DNA of 64,000 nt from Gimesia benthica (GCF_009720525.1 NZ_CP043930.1:2822501-2886500); one strand, 5' to 3'; positions 42,339-53,025 are shown, counted from the first letter of the stretch. Numbers and translations are program-made. The notes: generated by a model not told the origin, from the sequence alone.

Positions 42339-44909
42339 ATGAATTTTTCCATGCGCAAAAGAGCTAAAACAGACACATACTTGATCGCTGCCCATGCGGG
42401 ATCATGCCGGGCACGGGTATTCCTGCTGACAGGCCTGGTACTCCTGCTTCCCTGCCCGATCGCGTGGGCACAAACAGAAGCGACTGTCAAAAGTCCCGCA
42501 GAGGCAGTCGCCGATTCCCCACAGACGGAACAGGCAGTGCAGCCGATCCCGCTCGATCAAGTCTCGAATCGCGCTGAAACCATCGGTCTTGAGCTGAATA
42601 TTCTCCTGCCTCGCGAAAATTCCCGCAGGGCTCTTGAGCAGGTTAGTTCTGAAACCGATCGCACGCTTAAAGAAATCAAGTCTTATCTGGCGAAGACTCC
42701 GAATACACTCGCGGGTCAGCCGAACATCCGTGTCCTGCAAAGGTTTGAGTCCCAAATAAACAAAATGCTGAATGACCTGCGGTCCCTCGCAGACGAACTG
42801 GAAGAACAGCTCGAAGACTTGAGTGAGTCACTGGCTCAGGTTGACAGAATTTCGGCGGACTGGCAGGCGACAGAGGAACTCACAAAAAATGAAGAGGGCA
42901 TCGAAGCATCGACGATCACCCGTATCAGGGCCGTGCGTACTGAGATTGCCGAGGCAAGATCAGCCATCGTCAAGCGGCGTAACGAAGTACTGGCATTACG
43001 AGACAAGCTGGTGAACCCGAGTGTTGCGCTCAGTGAGGGTGCCGAAAATTTACAAAGTGAAGTTGATGCCCGGGTCGAGGGAATCTTCCAGGCAGACCAT
43101 CCACCTTTGTGGAGCCCGCGCGTGCGAGAGTCCATCCGCAAGGAGTGGCAGACCCTGGGGCCAGAGCAGTTGTTGCAGCGTTTTAACGAGAACAGAGAAG
43201 ACTCACAGACCTTTGGGTTCCAGTTGATCTTGTTTGTGGCTTTCGGTCTGGGTCTGCAATGGCTCCGCAGCCGCACCCGTGCCATGATTGATAATATCCA
43301 ACACCAGCAACAAGCCGATGCCCCGCTGGTATTTGAATACCCCTGGGCAATGTCTCTCTTAATAACTGCGATTCTGACGATCCCACTCCACCCGACCGCC
43401 CCACGCAGCTCAGGCCTGATCGCGGCCGCACTCATTGCAATCGCGACAATACGCATCGTTCTGCGTTTCCTGCCCTCCGCCATGGCTCCCTTTGCCTGGG
43501 GCTTTGCGATCCTGTTTACAATCGATCGGGCCCGCGACCTGCTGGACACAACGCCCACTCTGGAACGCCTCGTATTCCTGGTTGAGCTGGCAGGCGGACT
43601 CAGCCTGCTGGTCTGGTTACTGCGTCCCAGCCAGATCGCCAGGCTGCCGGAAGACTGGCGGGGACATCCGTTTGTCAGATTGATTCATTTTGCGATGCGC
43701 GCCGGTGCGCTCCTCGTGATGCTGGCGATCCTGGCTGATCTGGCCGGCTGGAGCGACCTGGCGGTCCTGGTGGGAGGTCTCGCTTTACGGAGTGGCTATA
43801 TGGGGCTGCTGCTATTCGTACTGCTCAAAGTGTTCTGCGGCCTGGCAACTTTTGCGCTTGTGCTCCGCCCGCTGCGTTTAGTCCGGGCGATCACAAATCA
43901 TCGCGAGTCCGTGGAGCGCATGCTGCAACGGATTTTGAGCGTGGTGGCCGTGTGCGTCTGGGCCGCCCTTGTGAGTGGGCAACTCGGCCTGCTGGTACCT
44001 GTGACCGATCTGGTCAAGGTCATCTTCAACGCCAGTATCACCTCTGGCACTCTCTCCATCTCGGTTGCCGATGTGCTGGTCTTTGCCTTCACTATCTGGC
44101 TCTCATTCCTGCTCGCCCGGTTCATACAGGTGATCCTGCAGGAAGACGTGTTTACGCGGGTGCGGATGGCTCGCGGTTTACCGAACGCGATTTCAAACCT
44201 CGCACGCTACACCGTGATCTTTCTGGGTTTCATGTTCGGGCTGTCGGCGGCTGGTGTGGAGATCACCAAGCTGGCAGTGATTGCAGGCGGCCTGGGCGTG
44301 GGGATCGGCTTCGGTCTGCAAAATGTCGTCAACAACTTCGTATCAGGTTTGATCCTGTTGTTTGAGCGGCCGATCGACGTTGGTGATACGATCGACTTGT
44401 CAGATACCTCGGGAATCATGAAACGCATCGGCATCCGCGCCAGTGTGATCCGCACGTTTGACGGGGCCGAAGTCATTGTCCCCAACGGGATGCTCATTTC
44501 TGACAGGGTCATCAACTGGACGCTCTCGGACAGGCGACGACGCATCGATGTGTCTGTGGGTGTCGAGTACGGAACCCCGGCCCAACGCGTGATCGACTTA
44601 TTAGTCGAAGTAGCGAAGGCCAATCCCAAGGTGCTGTCCGATCCGGAGCCACACGCCTTCTTCGAAAACTTTGGGGACAGCTCTCTGGACTTCAAGCTCC
44701 GGGCCTGGATCAATGTTTTCGAGGGTAGTTTTCCCAATACCCACCTCGCAATCCAGAGTGAGATTGCGGTTGCCATTCAGCAGGCGCTCGATGAAGCAAA
44801 CATCGGCGTCCCCTTCCCACAACGCGATCTCCATCTGATCAACGCCCCGTCCAACCTTGTTTTGGAACCGGATGAAGCAAAGCCGCAGTCAGATCCGGAA
44901 ACAGAGTAG
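42339..44909 (+). CDS. Large MscS-family mechanosensitive channel (MscK/DUF3772-like)
   Basis: An 856-residue membrane protein. A signal peptide (VFLLTGLVLLLPCPIAWA) leads to a periplasmic helical/coiled-coil region (~45-290, including ELEEQLEDLSESLAQ and SAIVKRRNEVLALRD). Then come several membrane helices (~290-600). The MscS core has the pore-helix pattern (LGVGIGFGLQNVVNNFVSGL) and the beta domain (ERPIDVGDTIDLSDTSGIMK, then IVPNGMLISDRVINW). The cytoplasmic C-terminal domain follows. Such channels open under membrane tension during osmotic downshock. ATG 42351 is an alternative start. Size and order fit MscK-like or DUF3772-containing channels. Confidence 0.92.
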   Translation: MNFSMRKRAKTDTYLIAAHAGSCRARVFLLTGLVLLLPCPIAWAQTEATVKSPAEAVADSPQTEQAVQPIPLDQVSNRAETIGLELNILLPRENSRRALEQVSSETDRTLKEIKSYLAKTPNTLAGQPNIRVLQRFESQINKMLNDLRSLADELEEQLEDLSESLAQVDRISADWQATEELTKNEEGIEASTITRIRAVRTEIAEARSAIVKRRNEVLALRDKLVNPSVALSEGAENLQSEVDARVEGIFQADHPPLWSPRVRESIRKEWQTLGPEQLLQRFNENREDSQTFGFQLILFVAFGLGLQWLRSRTRAMIDNIQHQQQADAPLVFEYPWAMSLLITAILTIPLHPTAPRSSGLIAAALIAIATIRIVLRFLPSAMAPFAWGFAILFTIDRARDLLDTTPTLERLVFLVELAGGLSLLVWLLRPSQIARLPEDWRGHPFVRLIHFAMRAGALLVMLAILADLAGWSDLAVLVGGLALRSGYMGLLLFVLLKVFCGLATFALVLRPLRLVRAITNHRESVERMLQRILSVVAVCVWAALVSGQLGLLVPVTDLVKVIFNASITSGTLSISVADVLVFAFTIWLSFLLARFIQVILQEDVFTRVRMARGLPNAISNLARYTVIFLGFMFGLSAAGVEITKLAVIAGGLGVGIGFGLQNVVNNFVSGLILLFERPIDVGDTIDLSDTSGIMKRIGIRASVIRTFDGAEVIVPNGMLISDRVINWTLSDRRRRIDVSVGVEYGTPAQRVIDLLVEVAKANPKVLSDPEPHAFFENFGDSSLDFKLRAWINVFEGSFPNTHLAIQSEIAVAIQQALDEANIGVPFPQRDLHLINAPSNLVLEPDEAKPQSDPETE

Positions 44910-44924
44910 TAACACGGATCCGGC

Positions 44925-46940
44925 TCAGGGCTTAGATGCCCGTTCGAGTAACAAACCCTGGTAGCCGGCGGGGATCAGGAGTTGGTTGTTCCAGAAGCGG
45001 CAGGCGCCGGGGTGGCCTTTGAGATCGTATTCGCGGATCGGTTTGGGGTGCTGGAGGTCGGTGATGTCGTAGAGTTCTACACGTTGATCGGGGCGGCGGG
45101 AGAGGGCCAGTTGTTTGCCGTCGGTGGTGGGGCGGCCGCGGAGACGATGGCCGGGGACCGCGCTGGCGGGCAGCTGGCTGACTTCGCGCTGGTCGCCGGG
45201 GTCTAACATTTGCAGCTTGCCGTGTTTGACGAGCAACAGTTTGTCGCCCAGTAGACAGACGCCGTCGGTAAAACTGTAGCGCCGCTCGTCGGGGGTGTTG
45301 CCCTGGTAAACGGGTTTCTCGCCGGAGACGTCGTACCAGGCCGGTCCGCTGCGGTGCCAGTAGGCGACCAGGTAACGGCCCCCCAGCAGTTCGGGGACCA
45401 GTTGATCGCCGTAGAACAGGCCGACCTGCGAGTCCTTTAAGACGACCTTAGGGTGAGCGGGATCCTGGAGGTCGGCGATCTCCACGGCGGAGCTGCCCCA
45501 GTGGTATAAGGCGAACCGTCCGGGGGCGGGACAGGCGACCTGTTTCACATTGCGGTTCTTCAACTTGAGGCGACCGATTTCGGTCAATTTCAATTCGGGG
45601 CCGATGTCGTAGATGGCGAGCCCGGCGTCGTTCTCGGCGGCGTAGAGTCGCGAACCGGAGACGGCCAGGTGCATGACCTCGCCTTTGCCCGGGGTCACGC
45701 TGACCGGCTTCAGGGATTTGCCGAGCTGCACCGCATGAATTCCGGCACTGCCGCAGGCGGCCCAGGCGATGTCGCCCACGACGGTGGCAGAGCGGACCTG
45801 ACCGCCGGGCTGGTAGGTGAGGAAACGGGGATCGCCGGCCTGGTCTGAAGCGGGTTTCAGTTCGGGTGCCCGGTCCTGTTCGGAGACAACCGGAGAGGCG
45901 AGGCCGGGCGCGGGGACGACGTAGAGTCCGGTGAAGATGCCGGCGGCGTAGATCACATCCTTGCCGAGGGCGATGCCGCCGACGGGGTCGGGGGTGTTGT
46001 CACTCTTTGACCTGGGCGGCAGGATGGCATGGGCGACGATTCGCGGTTGCTTGATGTCGTGAATGTTGACGACGAAGAGTCCGTTCCAGGTGTCGGCGAC
46101 GACACAGTGATCGCCGGCGACGCGGGCGGTCCACATGTCGTTCGTGATGTGATAGGAGGCCGGGAACTTGACGCGGGAGACGAAGGTCGGCTGTTTTGGA
46201 TCGGCGACATTGAAGATTTCGAGGCCGTGCCCTTGGCCGTCATCACGGCTCCCCCGCGAATGGTGTCCGGTGGCGGCGAAGCAATAGTTGCCACGGAGGC
46301 AGCCGCCGTCACCAAAACCGTCGAGGGGGGCTTCGCTGATGATCGTGGGCTGGCGCGGGTTGCGGACGTCGGCGATGACGAGTTTCCGAGGCGCCCAGTC
46401 GCCGATATAGAGGATGCCGTCGCGGGACCAGCAGGACTGAGCTTCGCCCGTTTTCAGCATGCTGACATGTTGCGGGGCGCGGGGGTCGGAGACGTCGATG
46501 ATTTCGACGCCGTACTGCCGCGTGGCGACGAAGGCCAGAGAGCCGGAGACACTGATGCCGGTGGCCATCTCGACGGTGTCGTAGTGGCTCAGCAGTTGGG
46601 GTTTGTTCGCAGCGGAAATATCGACGAGCCAGAGTCCATCCTGGCGGGCGGTGATATAGGCGATGTTGTCTTTGATAAAGAGCTGGCGGGTGTTGCCCAG
46701 GCCGGAGAGTTCGCCGAGCGGGACCGGTTTTTCGGGCTGGGTGATGTCGAGCACGTGGAACTTGCCGCGTCCGGTGGCATAGAGGCGGTTGCCTGCCACG
46801 GCGACGGCCTGGCAGGCGTCGATGCCGTTGACCTTTTGGGGAGTTAATGCGGGGCCGTAGGTTTCTGTTGGTGCAGCGGGGAGGGAATTGGTGGCGGTGA
46901 TGACCAGGAGGCAGATGAGGAGTGCGAGGCGTGTGGGCAT
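44925..46940 (-). CDS. Exported LVIVD-repeat beta-propeller protein
   Basis: A 671-residue protein with a signal peptide (MPTRLALLICLLVITATNSL, cleavage near PAAPT). It is built of LVIVD-type repeats, for example RLYATGRGKFHVLDITQPEK, IAYITARQDGLWLVDISAAN, LAFVATRQYGVEIIDVSDPR, and more of the form VVxxxWNGLFVVNIHD. These form a propeller of unknown partner, usually at the cell surface in this phylum. ATG 46940 is chosen because the upstream 67 codons are His/Pro-rich and resemble no signal peptide. The gene faces the MscS gene tail to tail. Confidence 0.88.
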   Translation of the reverse strand: MPTRLALLICLLVITATNSLPAAPTETYGPALTPQKVNGIDACQAVAVAGNRLYATGRGKFHVLDITQPEKPVPLGELSGLGNTRQLFIKDNIAYITARQDGLWLVDISAANKPQLLSHYDTVEMATGISVSGSLAFVATRQYGVEIIDVSDPRAPQHVSMLKTGEAQSCWSRDGILYIGDWAPRKLVIADVRNPRQPTIISEAPLDGFGDGGCLRGNYCFAATGHHSRGSRDDGQGHGLEIFNVADPKQPTFVSRVKFPASYHITNDMWTARVAGDHCVVADTWNGLFVVNIHDIKQPRIVAHAILPPRSKSDNTPDPVGGIALGKDVIYAAGIFTGLYVVPAPGLASPVVSEQDRAPELKPASDQAGDPRFLTYQPGGQVRSATVVGDIAWAACGSAGIHAVQLGKSLKPVSVTPGKGEVMHLAVSGSRLYAAENDAGLAIYDIGPELKLTEIGRLKLKNRNVKQVACPAPGRFALYHWGSSAVEIADLQDPAHPKVVLKDSQVGLFYGDQLVPELLGGRYLVAYWHRSGPAWYDVSGEKPVYQGNTPDERRYSFTDGVCLLGDKLLLVKHGKLQMLDPGDQREVSQLPASAVPGHRLRGRPTTDGKQLALSRRPDQRVELYDITDLQHPKPIREYDLKGHPGACRFWNNQLLIPAGYQGLLLERASKP

Positions 46941-47103
46941 GAGAGTGTGCTCTGCGGGAGTTATTGTGATTGAGTGATGGTGTCTGGGTTTGATTATGTG
47001 GGGCTGGGGGTGTGATGTCAATTTGTCTGGGGTTCGGTGTTCATCTCTGTGAGGTGGTGGCACTGTGGTAGAATGGCTGGTTTTGTGGTGGGAGTGTTTT
47101 CCC

Positions 47104-47129
47104 TGGCGGGCGGACACATGGGTCCGCGG
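47104..47129 (+). repeat. Palindromic repeat motif C, copy C1
   Basis: TGGCGGGCGGACACATGGG followed by TCCGC, close to copies at 48351 and 59331. The right arm is partly lost compared with those copies. Confidence 0.7.
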
Positions 47130-47145
47130 TATTTGGTTCACTTAT

Positions 47146-47175
47146 CACTGTTGGGCAAGCCAACAGTGCCACCCG
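47146..47175 (+). repeat. Palindromic repeat motif E, copy E1
   Basis: CACTGTTGG-GCAAG-CCAACAGTG forms a perfect 9-bp hairpin, followed by CCACCCG. It recurs at 48036 (E2) and, changed, at 48273 (E3). Confidence 0.75.
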
Positions 47176-47230
47176 TTTTTTTCAGGTAGGGATTTTTGAG
47201 GGAGCGTTCGGAGGAGTGCTCTGTCAGTTT

Positions 47231-47272
47231 CCTGTTCGCTGCGGCAATCCCGAATTGCATTCGGGGCGACCC
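47231..47272 (+). repeat. Palindromic repeat motif A, copy A3
   Basis: CCTGTTCGCTGCGGCAA then CCCGAATTGCATTCGGGG and CGACCC. It is nearly the same as copy A4 at 48123-48164, and E1 precedes it as E2 precedes A4. Confidence 0.75.
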
Positions 47273-47289
47273 TTGATTGCTGGTGAAGA

Positions 47290-47592
47290 TTAGAACGGTT
47301 CATAAAAGTGACTTAGTTTTGTGAGTGCGTTGTCCAGGGCGAGTTGTTCGCTGTCGAAGAATTCTGCTTCCGTCGCTACCGATTCTTCGACAGAGCGGAT
47401 CATCTCGGTGGCAGTCGTGTTGGCCGAGAGGACATGCAGATCGCAATAAAAGGATCGTTCGACTGTGGCAAAGTATTGTGAAGTCCCCTGCTCTTTCCAG
47501 ATTTCGATACGGAACCGGTATTCCTGATCGAGGTTATTGATGGGGTGCATGCGGGGGGTGCTTATCGTTTGTATGAGGATGTTTAAGTTCAT
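47290..47592 (-). CDS. Small protein of unknown function
   Basis: A 100-residue protein (start [14 protein letters not shown]) with a middle beta-like segment [20 protein letters not shown] and an acidic helical C-terminus ending in [17 protein letters not shown] eight bases before the ATG supports a real gene. No signal peptide, membrane helix or known family is seen. It is the only convincing gene in the repeat-rich stretch 46941-48492. Confidence 0.6.
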   Translation of the reverse strand: MNLNILIQTISTPRMHPINNLDQEYRFRIEIWKEQGTSQYFATVERSFYCDLHVLSANTTATEMIRSVEESVATEAEFFDSEQLALDNALTKLSHFYEPF

Positions 47593-47619
47593 CTTTGTTT
47601 TCCTGGGTTGGCGGTGTTT

Positions 47620-47647
47620 TTACCGGTGGTTAGCGTCTTGCCGGTCA
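47620..47647 (+). repeat. Repeat motif B, single right arm, copy B4
   Basis: TTACCGGTGGTTAGCGTC followed by TTGCCGGTCA; compare the right arm of B3 at 48223-48250. No left arm is seen nearby. It lies 28 bp upstream of the small gene 47290-47592. Confidence 0.6.
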
Positions 47648-48035
47648 GGGTTGATGGGCGTTTGATGATGAAGGAGATCATCGTGAATGGCGGGGGGAGG
47701 TCAAGGGGTTTCTGCTTCGATTGTGCTGTGAGTGGTGGTGAGTTTGCAGTGAGTGGGTGGCGAGTCTGGTTGAATGTGCTGCGAAATGATTTGAAATCAT
47801 ACGGAACAGCGGGAACCGGTTCATTTTGTTTCAGTGAAAAGCGGGAAAAATCGACGGCGATTCAGGTGGATCTGAGTCACTTAAGCGTCGTGTTCCAGTG
47901 CACGCATCGTCCGCCTCGCGCGCGAAGCACAATTGCAATAAAATATTCAACGGGGAGAGGGGATCAAGGTCAGTTTGAGCACTTAGAGGTGGGGGAGGTT
48001 CAGTGGTTTGATGTGGGAAAGGTGGATCTGATCTT

Positions 48036-48065
48036 CACTGTGGGGCAAGCCGACAGTGCCACCCG
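48036..48065 (+). repeat. Palindromic repeat motif E, copy E2
   Basis: CACTGTGGG-GCAAGC-CGACAGTG followed by CCACCCG. It matches E1 (47146-47175) with two changes. Confidence 0.75.
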
Positions 48066-48122
48066 GAGTTTGGTTGAGGTAGGTGGGTGGCTGGGACGTT
48101 TGGGTGATTGCTCTGTCGGTTT

Positions 48123-48164
48123 CCTGTTCGCTGCGCTCACCCCGAATTGCATTCGGGGCCACCC
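48123..48164 (+). repeat. Palindromic repeat motif A, copy A4
   Basis: CCTGTTCGCTGCGCTCAC then CCCGAATTGCATTCGGGG and CCACCC. It follows E2 as A3 follows E1, so the two form a repeated E-A composite. Confidence 0.75.
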
Positions 48165-48172
48165 GTTTGATT

Positions 48173-48250
48173 TGAGCGGAATGGCGCTAGCCACCGGTAA
48201 TTGGGATCCGCGCTGGAGAACTTTACCGGCGGCTAGCGCCTTGCCGCTCA
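48173..48250 (+). repeat. Repeat motif B, copy B3 (near-complete inverted repeat)
   Basis: The left arm (48173-48200, TGAGCGGAATGGCGCTAGCC...) and right arm (48223-48250, ...GGCTAGCGCCTTGCCGCTCA) are complementary over 28 bp with 3-4 mismatches, around a 22-nt spacer. It would fold into a long stem and is the best-preserved copy of this family in the window. Confidence 0.82.
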
Positions 48251-48272
48251 GGGTTGGTGAGCGTTTACTAAT

Positions 48273-48304
48273 CACTGTCGGGCGAGCCGACAGATGGCGC
48301 CCGG
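48273..48304 (+). repeat. Palindromic repeat motif E, copy E3
   Basis: CACTGTCGGGCGAGCCGACAG then ATGGCGCCCGG. It is a changed copy of E1/E2 with the hairpin kept (CTGTCGG-GCGAG-CCGACAG). Confidence 0.65.
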
Positions 48305-48350
48305 GGTTCATCTGGGACCGGGGAATGTTTGATCTGAATTGTGCTTCGAG

Positions 48351-48380
48351 AGGCGGGCGGACACATGGGCCCGCCCCTAC
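48351..48380 (+). repeat. Palindromic repeat motif C, copy C2
   Basis: AGGCGGGCGG, ACACATGGG and CCCGCCCCTAC form a hairpin (GGGCGG to CCGCCC). It matches C3 at 59331-59360 apart from paired changes in the stem. Confidence 0.75.
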
Positions 48381-48422
48381 ACGACTTCTGGTGGAGGGTT
48401 ATTTCTTGATTCACTGCGCGCG

Positions 48423-48457
48423 AAAACAGGGAGCACGAAAAACGTACTCCCTGTTTT
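48423..48457 (-). terminator. Intrinsic terminator of the sugar-phosphate isomerase-like gene
   Basis: A perfect 11-bp inverted repeat, AAAACAGGGAG and CTCCCTGTTTT, around a 13-nt loop. It lies ~36 nt after the stop codon of the minus-strand gene 48493-49488, and its U-run serves either strand. Confidence 0.8.
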
Positions 48458-48492
48458 GCTTGAGCAGATCTAACCGAAGCTCTGTATTGGTA

Positions 48493-49488
<996 letters not shown>

Positions 49489-49736
49489 AAGAAGATCCTT
49501 TCAAAATGTCACATCTGGGAATGGATTAATCGCTCTTCACACTAGACCAGCGGGGTCAGAAAGTCAAACGAACACGCACTTGTCGGAAAGAGGGGGTAAA
49601 AAAAGGGGATGGCAGACTCCAATCGGGTGAGAAAATTGATTATTATCGGGACCACTTCCAAGCCGAATAACACAAGCTTACTTAGAAATTCGCTGCCCTG
49701 TGGGTGGCGTACCATCTCGAATACGAAGGTTCCATT

Positions 49737-50231
49737 ATGTCAGAACAGAGTCCCCCGCTGGTGGGCGTGATCATGGGCAGTCAATCCGACTGGGATACGA
49801 TGAAGGAAGGGGCCGCGCTGCTGGAGCAGTTCGGCGTGGCGCATGAGTGCCGCGTGGTCTCGGCTCATCGGACGCCTGACTGGATGAACGAATACGCCAA
49901 GACCGCGGAGGAACGGGGGATCGAAGTGATCATCGCGGGTGCCGGCGGTGCAGCGCATCTGCCGGGGATGGTTGCGGCGCAGACAGTTCTGCCCGTACTG
50001 GGCGTGCCGGTGAAGAGCCGGGCCCTGCAGGGGCTGGATTCACTGCTGTCGATTGTCCAGATGCCGGGAGGCGTGCCGGTGGGGACGCTGGCGATTGGAG
50101 AATCGGGGGCGAAGAACGCGGCGCTTTTGGCGATACGGATCCTGGGTAACTCGCGGCCCGAGCTGCGGGAGAAGATGAAGGAATTCTGTCAGAATCAGAC
50201 CGACAGCGTACTGGATAATTCAGAACTATGA
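49737..50231 (+). CDS. purE: N5-carboxyaminoimidazole ribonucleotide mutase PurE
   Basis: A 164-residue class I PurE, converting N5-CAIR to CAIR in purine synthesis. Motifs: [27 protein letters not shown] and [16 protein letters not shown], followed by [22 protein letters not shown] 49737 after AAGG is preferred to an in-frame start 33 nt upstream. Its stop overlaps the start of purK in ATGA, so the two are translationally coupled, and their products act in sequence. Confidence 0.96.
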   Translation: MSEQSPPLVGVIMGSQSDWDTMKEGAALLEQFGVAHECRVVSAHRTPDWMNEYAKTAEERGIEVIIAGAGGAAHLPGMVAAQTVLPVLGVPVKSRALQGLDSLLSIVQMPGGVPVGTLAIGESGAKNAALLAIRILGNSRPELREKMKEFCQNQTDSVLDNSEL

Positions 50232-51367
50232 GTGAGCTGATTCCCCCCGGAGCGACCCTGGGCATGCTGGGCAGCGGCCAGTTGGGCCGGATGTTCGCCA
50301 TCGAAGCCCGCCGACTGGGTTATAACGTGCACGTCTTTTCGCCCGAGCGCCTGACGCCGACCGGCCAGGTAGCTGATAAGGAAGTGGTCGCCGAATATGA
50401 CGATCTGGACGCGGTCGCGGAGTTCGCGAAGAACGTGGATGTGATCTCGTTTGAATTCGAGAACGTGCTGTCGGTGACGACCGATGCCGCTTCGCAATAT
50501 GCGCCGGTGCGTCCTGGCGCGCATGTACTGCATGTGGCCCAGAACCGAATCCGGGAGAAGTCGGACCTGCGGGACGCGGGGATTCCGGTAACGCCGTTCA
50601 AGGTGGTGAAGTCGGTGGAGGAACTGAAAGCCGCGATTGACGAACTGGGATGTCCGGCGGTGCTGAAATCGGCGACGTCGGGTTACGACGGTAAGGGGCA
50701 GGTCAAGATCGACGCGCCCGAGGAAGCAGAGTCGGCGTGGCAGGAAGTTGGTGCGGACGAAACGATCCTGGAAGCGTTCATCGATTACACGTGCGAGCTG
50801 TCGGTGGTAGGCGTGCGGGGACTGGACGGCGAGTTCGCCTGGTATGGTCCGATGAAGAACGATCACGCGAACCACATTCTGGATATCTCGGTGTTTCCGT
50901 CCGGACAGAGTGAGAAGGTGAATCAAGAGGCTGTGGAGATCACGCGGGCCGTGTTTGAGCGGCTGGATGTGGTGGGCGTGCTGTGCGTCGAGTTCTTTCT
51001 GACCGCAGACGAGCGGCTGATGATCAACGAGATTGCCCCGCGGCCGCATAACTCGGGGCACTTGACGATTGACGGGCACGTGTCGTGTCAGTTCGAGCAG
51101 CAGGTGCGGGCGATCTGCGGATTGCCGCTGGGTTCGACAAAGTCGCTGGGACCGGCGGCGATGGCGAACCTGCTGGGCGACCACTGGGAGCCGGGTCCGC
51201 CCGACTGGAATGCGCTGCAGCAGTTCCCCGATGTGAAAGTGCATCTGTACGGCAAACGGGAATCGCGAATTGGTCGCAAGATGGGACACCTGACGGTGCT
51301 GGGTGAGACGCCCGAGGCAGCCGTCGAACGGGTGAAGCAGGCACGGGCCGCGATCTTTCATGGTTGA
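50228..51367 (+). CDS. purK: N5-carboxyaminoimidazole ribonucleotide synthase PurK
   Basis: A 379-residue ATP-grasp enzyme that makes N5-CAIR from AIR, bicarbonate and ATP, feeding PurE. Motifs: [20 protein letters not shown] (N-terminal Rossmann-like), [19 protein letters not shown] (ATP loop), [19 protein letters not shown], and [17 protein letters not shown] (metal/ATP site). The 4-bp ATGA overlap with purE fixes the start. Full length for the family. Confidence 0.96.
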   Translation: MSELIPPGATLGMLGSGQLGRMFAIEARRLGYNVHVFSPERLTPTGQVADKEVVAEYDDLDAVAEFAKNVDVISFEFENVLSVTTDAASQYAPVRPGAHVLHVAQNRIREKSDLRDAGIPVTPFKVVKSVEELKAAIDELGCPAVLKSATSGYDGKGQVKIDAPEEAESAWQEVGADETILEAFIDYTCELSVVGVRGLDGEFAWYGPMKNDHANHILDISVFPSGQSEKVNQEAVEITRAVFERLDVVGVLCVEFFLTADERLMINEIAPRPHNSGHLTIDGHVSCQFEQQVRAICGLPLGSTKSLGPAAMANLLGDHWEPGPPDWNALQQFPDVKVHLYGKRESRIGRKMGHLTVLGETPEAAVERVKQARAAIFHG

Positions 51368-51384
51368 AGCCGTGGTCGCGGAAA

Positions 51385-52065
51385 TTATTTCCCGCGGACG
51401 TTGCCCCAGAGTTCGATGTGCATCCGGCGGGTGACCTGACAGCCGAGCTGTTTCGCGATTTCTTCGATCCAAGGCATGCGTTCGGCGAGCATCTCGGCGG
51501 TGGTGCCCTGGGGCATCAGGTAAACATTTTCGCGGTTGATCTCTGGGTACCGCTTTAGATAATCCTCGATCTCGCTGAGGTCTTCCCGATGATCGACGAC
51601 GAACTTGATCTGATAGGGATGGCGTTTGATCAGTTCGTGGATGACGGTGGGCTGATCGCGGCGGGCGTCGTGACGGTGAGCCCACTCGGGATTGTCGACG
51701 GGTGTTGAGTTCGAGAGCTTGGGGCTGATCGACATCAGGTCGGCGTGGACATCGCTGAGGATGGTGCCTGCGGTTTCGATGGTGATGATCTTGCCGTCCG
51801 CGTGGAGCCTTTGGGTGAGCGATTCGATTTCGTGGCTCAGCATCGGTTCGCCGCCGGTAACGACGACGTGTTCGCAGTCGTACTGCTTGATGTGTTCCAG
51901 AATCTGATCGACGGACATTTTTTCGCCCTCGGGATTCCAGGAGGTGTACGGGGTATCGCAGAACCAGCAGCGTAGATTGCAGCCACTGGTCCGAATGAAA
52001 ATCGAGGGAACCCCGATCCATTTCCCTTCGCCCTGGGGTGAGTGAAAGATTTCCGAGATCAGCAA
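51385..52065 (-). CDS. queE: 7-carboxy-7-deazaguanine synthase QueE
   Basis: A 226-residue radical-SAM enzyme of queuosine and 7-deazapurine synthesis, turning CPH4 into 7-carboxy-7-deazaguanine. The cluster motif CNLRCWFC gives Cys29, Cys33 and Cys36. FHSPQGEGKWIGVPSIFIRT precedes it and VVVTGGEPMLS follows. TTG 52065 is the start after AGGAAG. No other queuosine gene is seen nearby. It is convergent with purK. Confidence 0.94.
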   Translation of the reverse strand: MLISEIFHSPQGEGKWIGVPSIFIRTSGCNLRCWFCDTPYTSWNPEGEKMSVDQILEHIKQYDCEHVVVTGGEPMLSHEIESLTQRLHADGKIITIETAGTILSDVHADLMSISPKLSNSTPVDNPEWAHRHDARRDQPTVIHELIKRHPYQIKFVVDHREDLSEIEDYLKRYPEINRENVYLMPQGTTAEMLAERMPWIEEIAKQLGCQVTRRMHIELWGNVRGK

Positions 52066-52227
52066 GAGAGACGCTTCCTAAATTGAACATGGTTTGAGTA
52101 TGACGTCTATCTTATCGGAAAGCGTGAGATCTTGCATTGAAATCTGCGGTCAAAGCGTGGTAACTTTAGCGAAAAATTAAGCTGAACACAGATTACAATG
52201 ACACCTTCAAGCAGACAGGATTCTTCC

Positions 52228-52968
52228 ATGCGCCACGATTCTCGCCAGACCGATCAACTCCGTCCCATCAAAGTCGAACGCCGGTATACGAAAGCGACCC
52301 CCGGCAGCATTCTGATCTCTGCGGGAGACACTGTCGTGCTCTGTACAGCGAGCCTGGATAACAGTGTGCCACCGTGGAAGAAGAACGACGAGAACCCGAG
52401 CGGCTGGGTGACCGCGGAATACAACATGCTGCCGGGCAGTACGTCACCGCGCAAACAGCGGCGGGCGGACGGACGCTCGAGCGAGATTCAGCGACTGATC
52501 GGTCGGAGCCTGCGGGCCGTGATCGACTTTGAAGCACTGGGGCCGCGAACGATTACCGTGGACTGCGATGTGCTGCAGGCGGACGGGGGAACGCGAACGC
52601 TGAGTATCACGGGCGGTTTCCTGGCGCTGCTGGATACGGTGCTGGCGATTCCGGAAACGTGCGAACTGGCCGAGGGGGAAGTCTTTGATCCGAAGAAGGT
52701 ATTCACCAACAGCGTGGCCGCGGTGAGCGTGGGCGTGGTGGAGGGCGAGCCGGTACTCGACCTGGATTACGTGGAAGACAGCACCGCGGGCGTGGATATG
52801 AACGTGGTGATGACGGGCGGCGGCGACTTCGTGGAAGTTCAGGGAACAGCGGAAGGCCTGGTCTTCAATCGAGGAATGCTGGACGCACAGCTGGAACTGG
52901 CGACGCTGGGAATTGAGCAACTGACGGCGATTCAGCGGGAGTGCATTGGAGGGGACTGGCCTCTGTAG
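52228..52968 (+). CDS. rph: Ribonuclease PH
   Basis: A 246-residue phosphorolytic 3'-5' exoribonuclease that trims tRNA 3' ends. Conserved segments: [54 protein letters not shown] (phosphate site), [20 protein letters not shown] and [22 protein letters not shown] 52228 after AGGA is preferred to ATG 52198. Full length, so probably active as a hexamer. Confidence 0.95.
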   Translation: MRHDSRQTDQLRPIKVERRYTKATPGSILISAGDTVVLCTASLDNSVPPWKKNDENPSGWVTAEYNMLPGSTSPRKQRRADGRSSEIQRLIGRSLRAVIDFEALGPRTITVDCDVLQADGGTRTLSITGGFLALLDTVLAIPETCELAEGEVFDPKKVFTNSVAAVSVGVVEGEPVLDLDYVEDSTAGVDMNVVMTGGGDFVEVQGTAEGLVFNRGMLDAQLELATLGIEQLTAIQRECIGGDWPL

Positions 52969-52990
52969 GGGGAACCCCGAAACATTTTTT

Positions 52991-53025
52991 GCTACCACGA
53001 AAGGCACTAAAGACACGAAAAAGTG
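52991..53025 (+). repeat. Interspersed repeat motif D, copy D2
   Basis: GCTACCACGAAAGGCACT then AAAGACACGAAAAAGTG, starting 22 bp after the rph stop codon. Confidence 0.8.

Larger units (their letters stand above)
46941..47289. other. Intergenic region with repeat copies C1, E1 and A3
   Basis: No gene was found. It holds three palindromic repeats in tandem: C1 (47104-47129), E1 (47146-47175) and A3 (47231-47272). The promoter of the LVIVD gene must also lie here. Confidence 0.65.
47593..48492. other. Repeat-rich region without a convincing gene
   Basis: About 900 bases. A long open frame on the plus strand crosses this region and continues antisense through the sugar-phosphate isomerase gene; it is judged a shadow. 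The region holds repeat copies B4 (47620), E2 (48036), A4 (48123), B3 (48173), E3 (48273) and C2 (48351), plus the terminator at 48423. Confidence 0.65.

Noticed and set aside
50195-52090. A 631-codon open frame on the minus strand
   Set aside because: It overlaps purK antisense and queE in another frame; extremely Arg/His-rich, with no domain.
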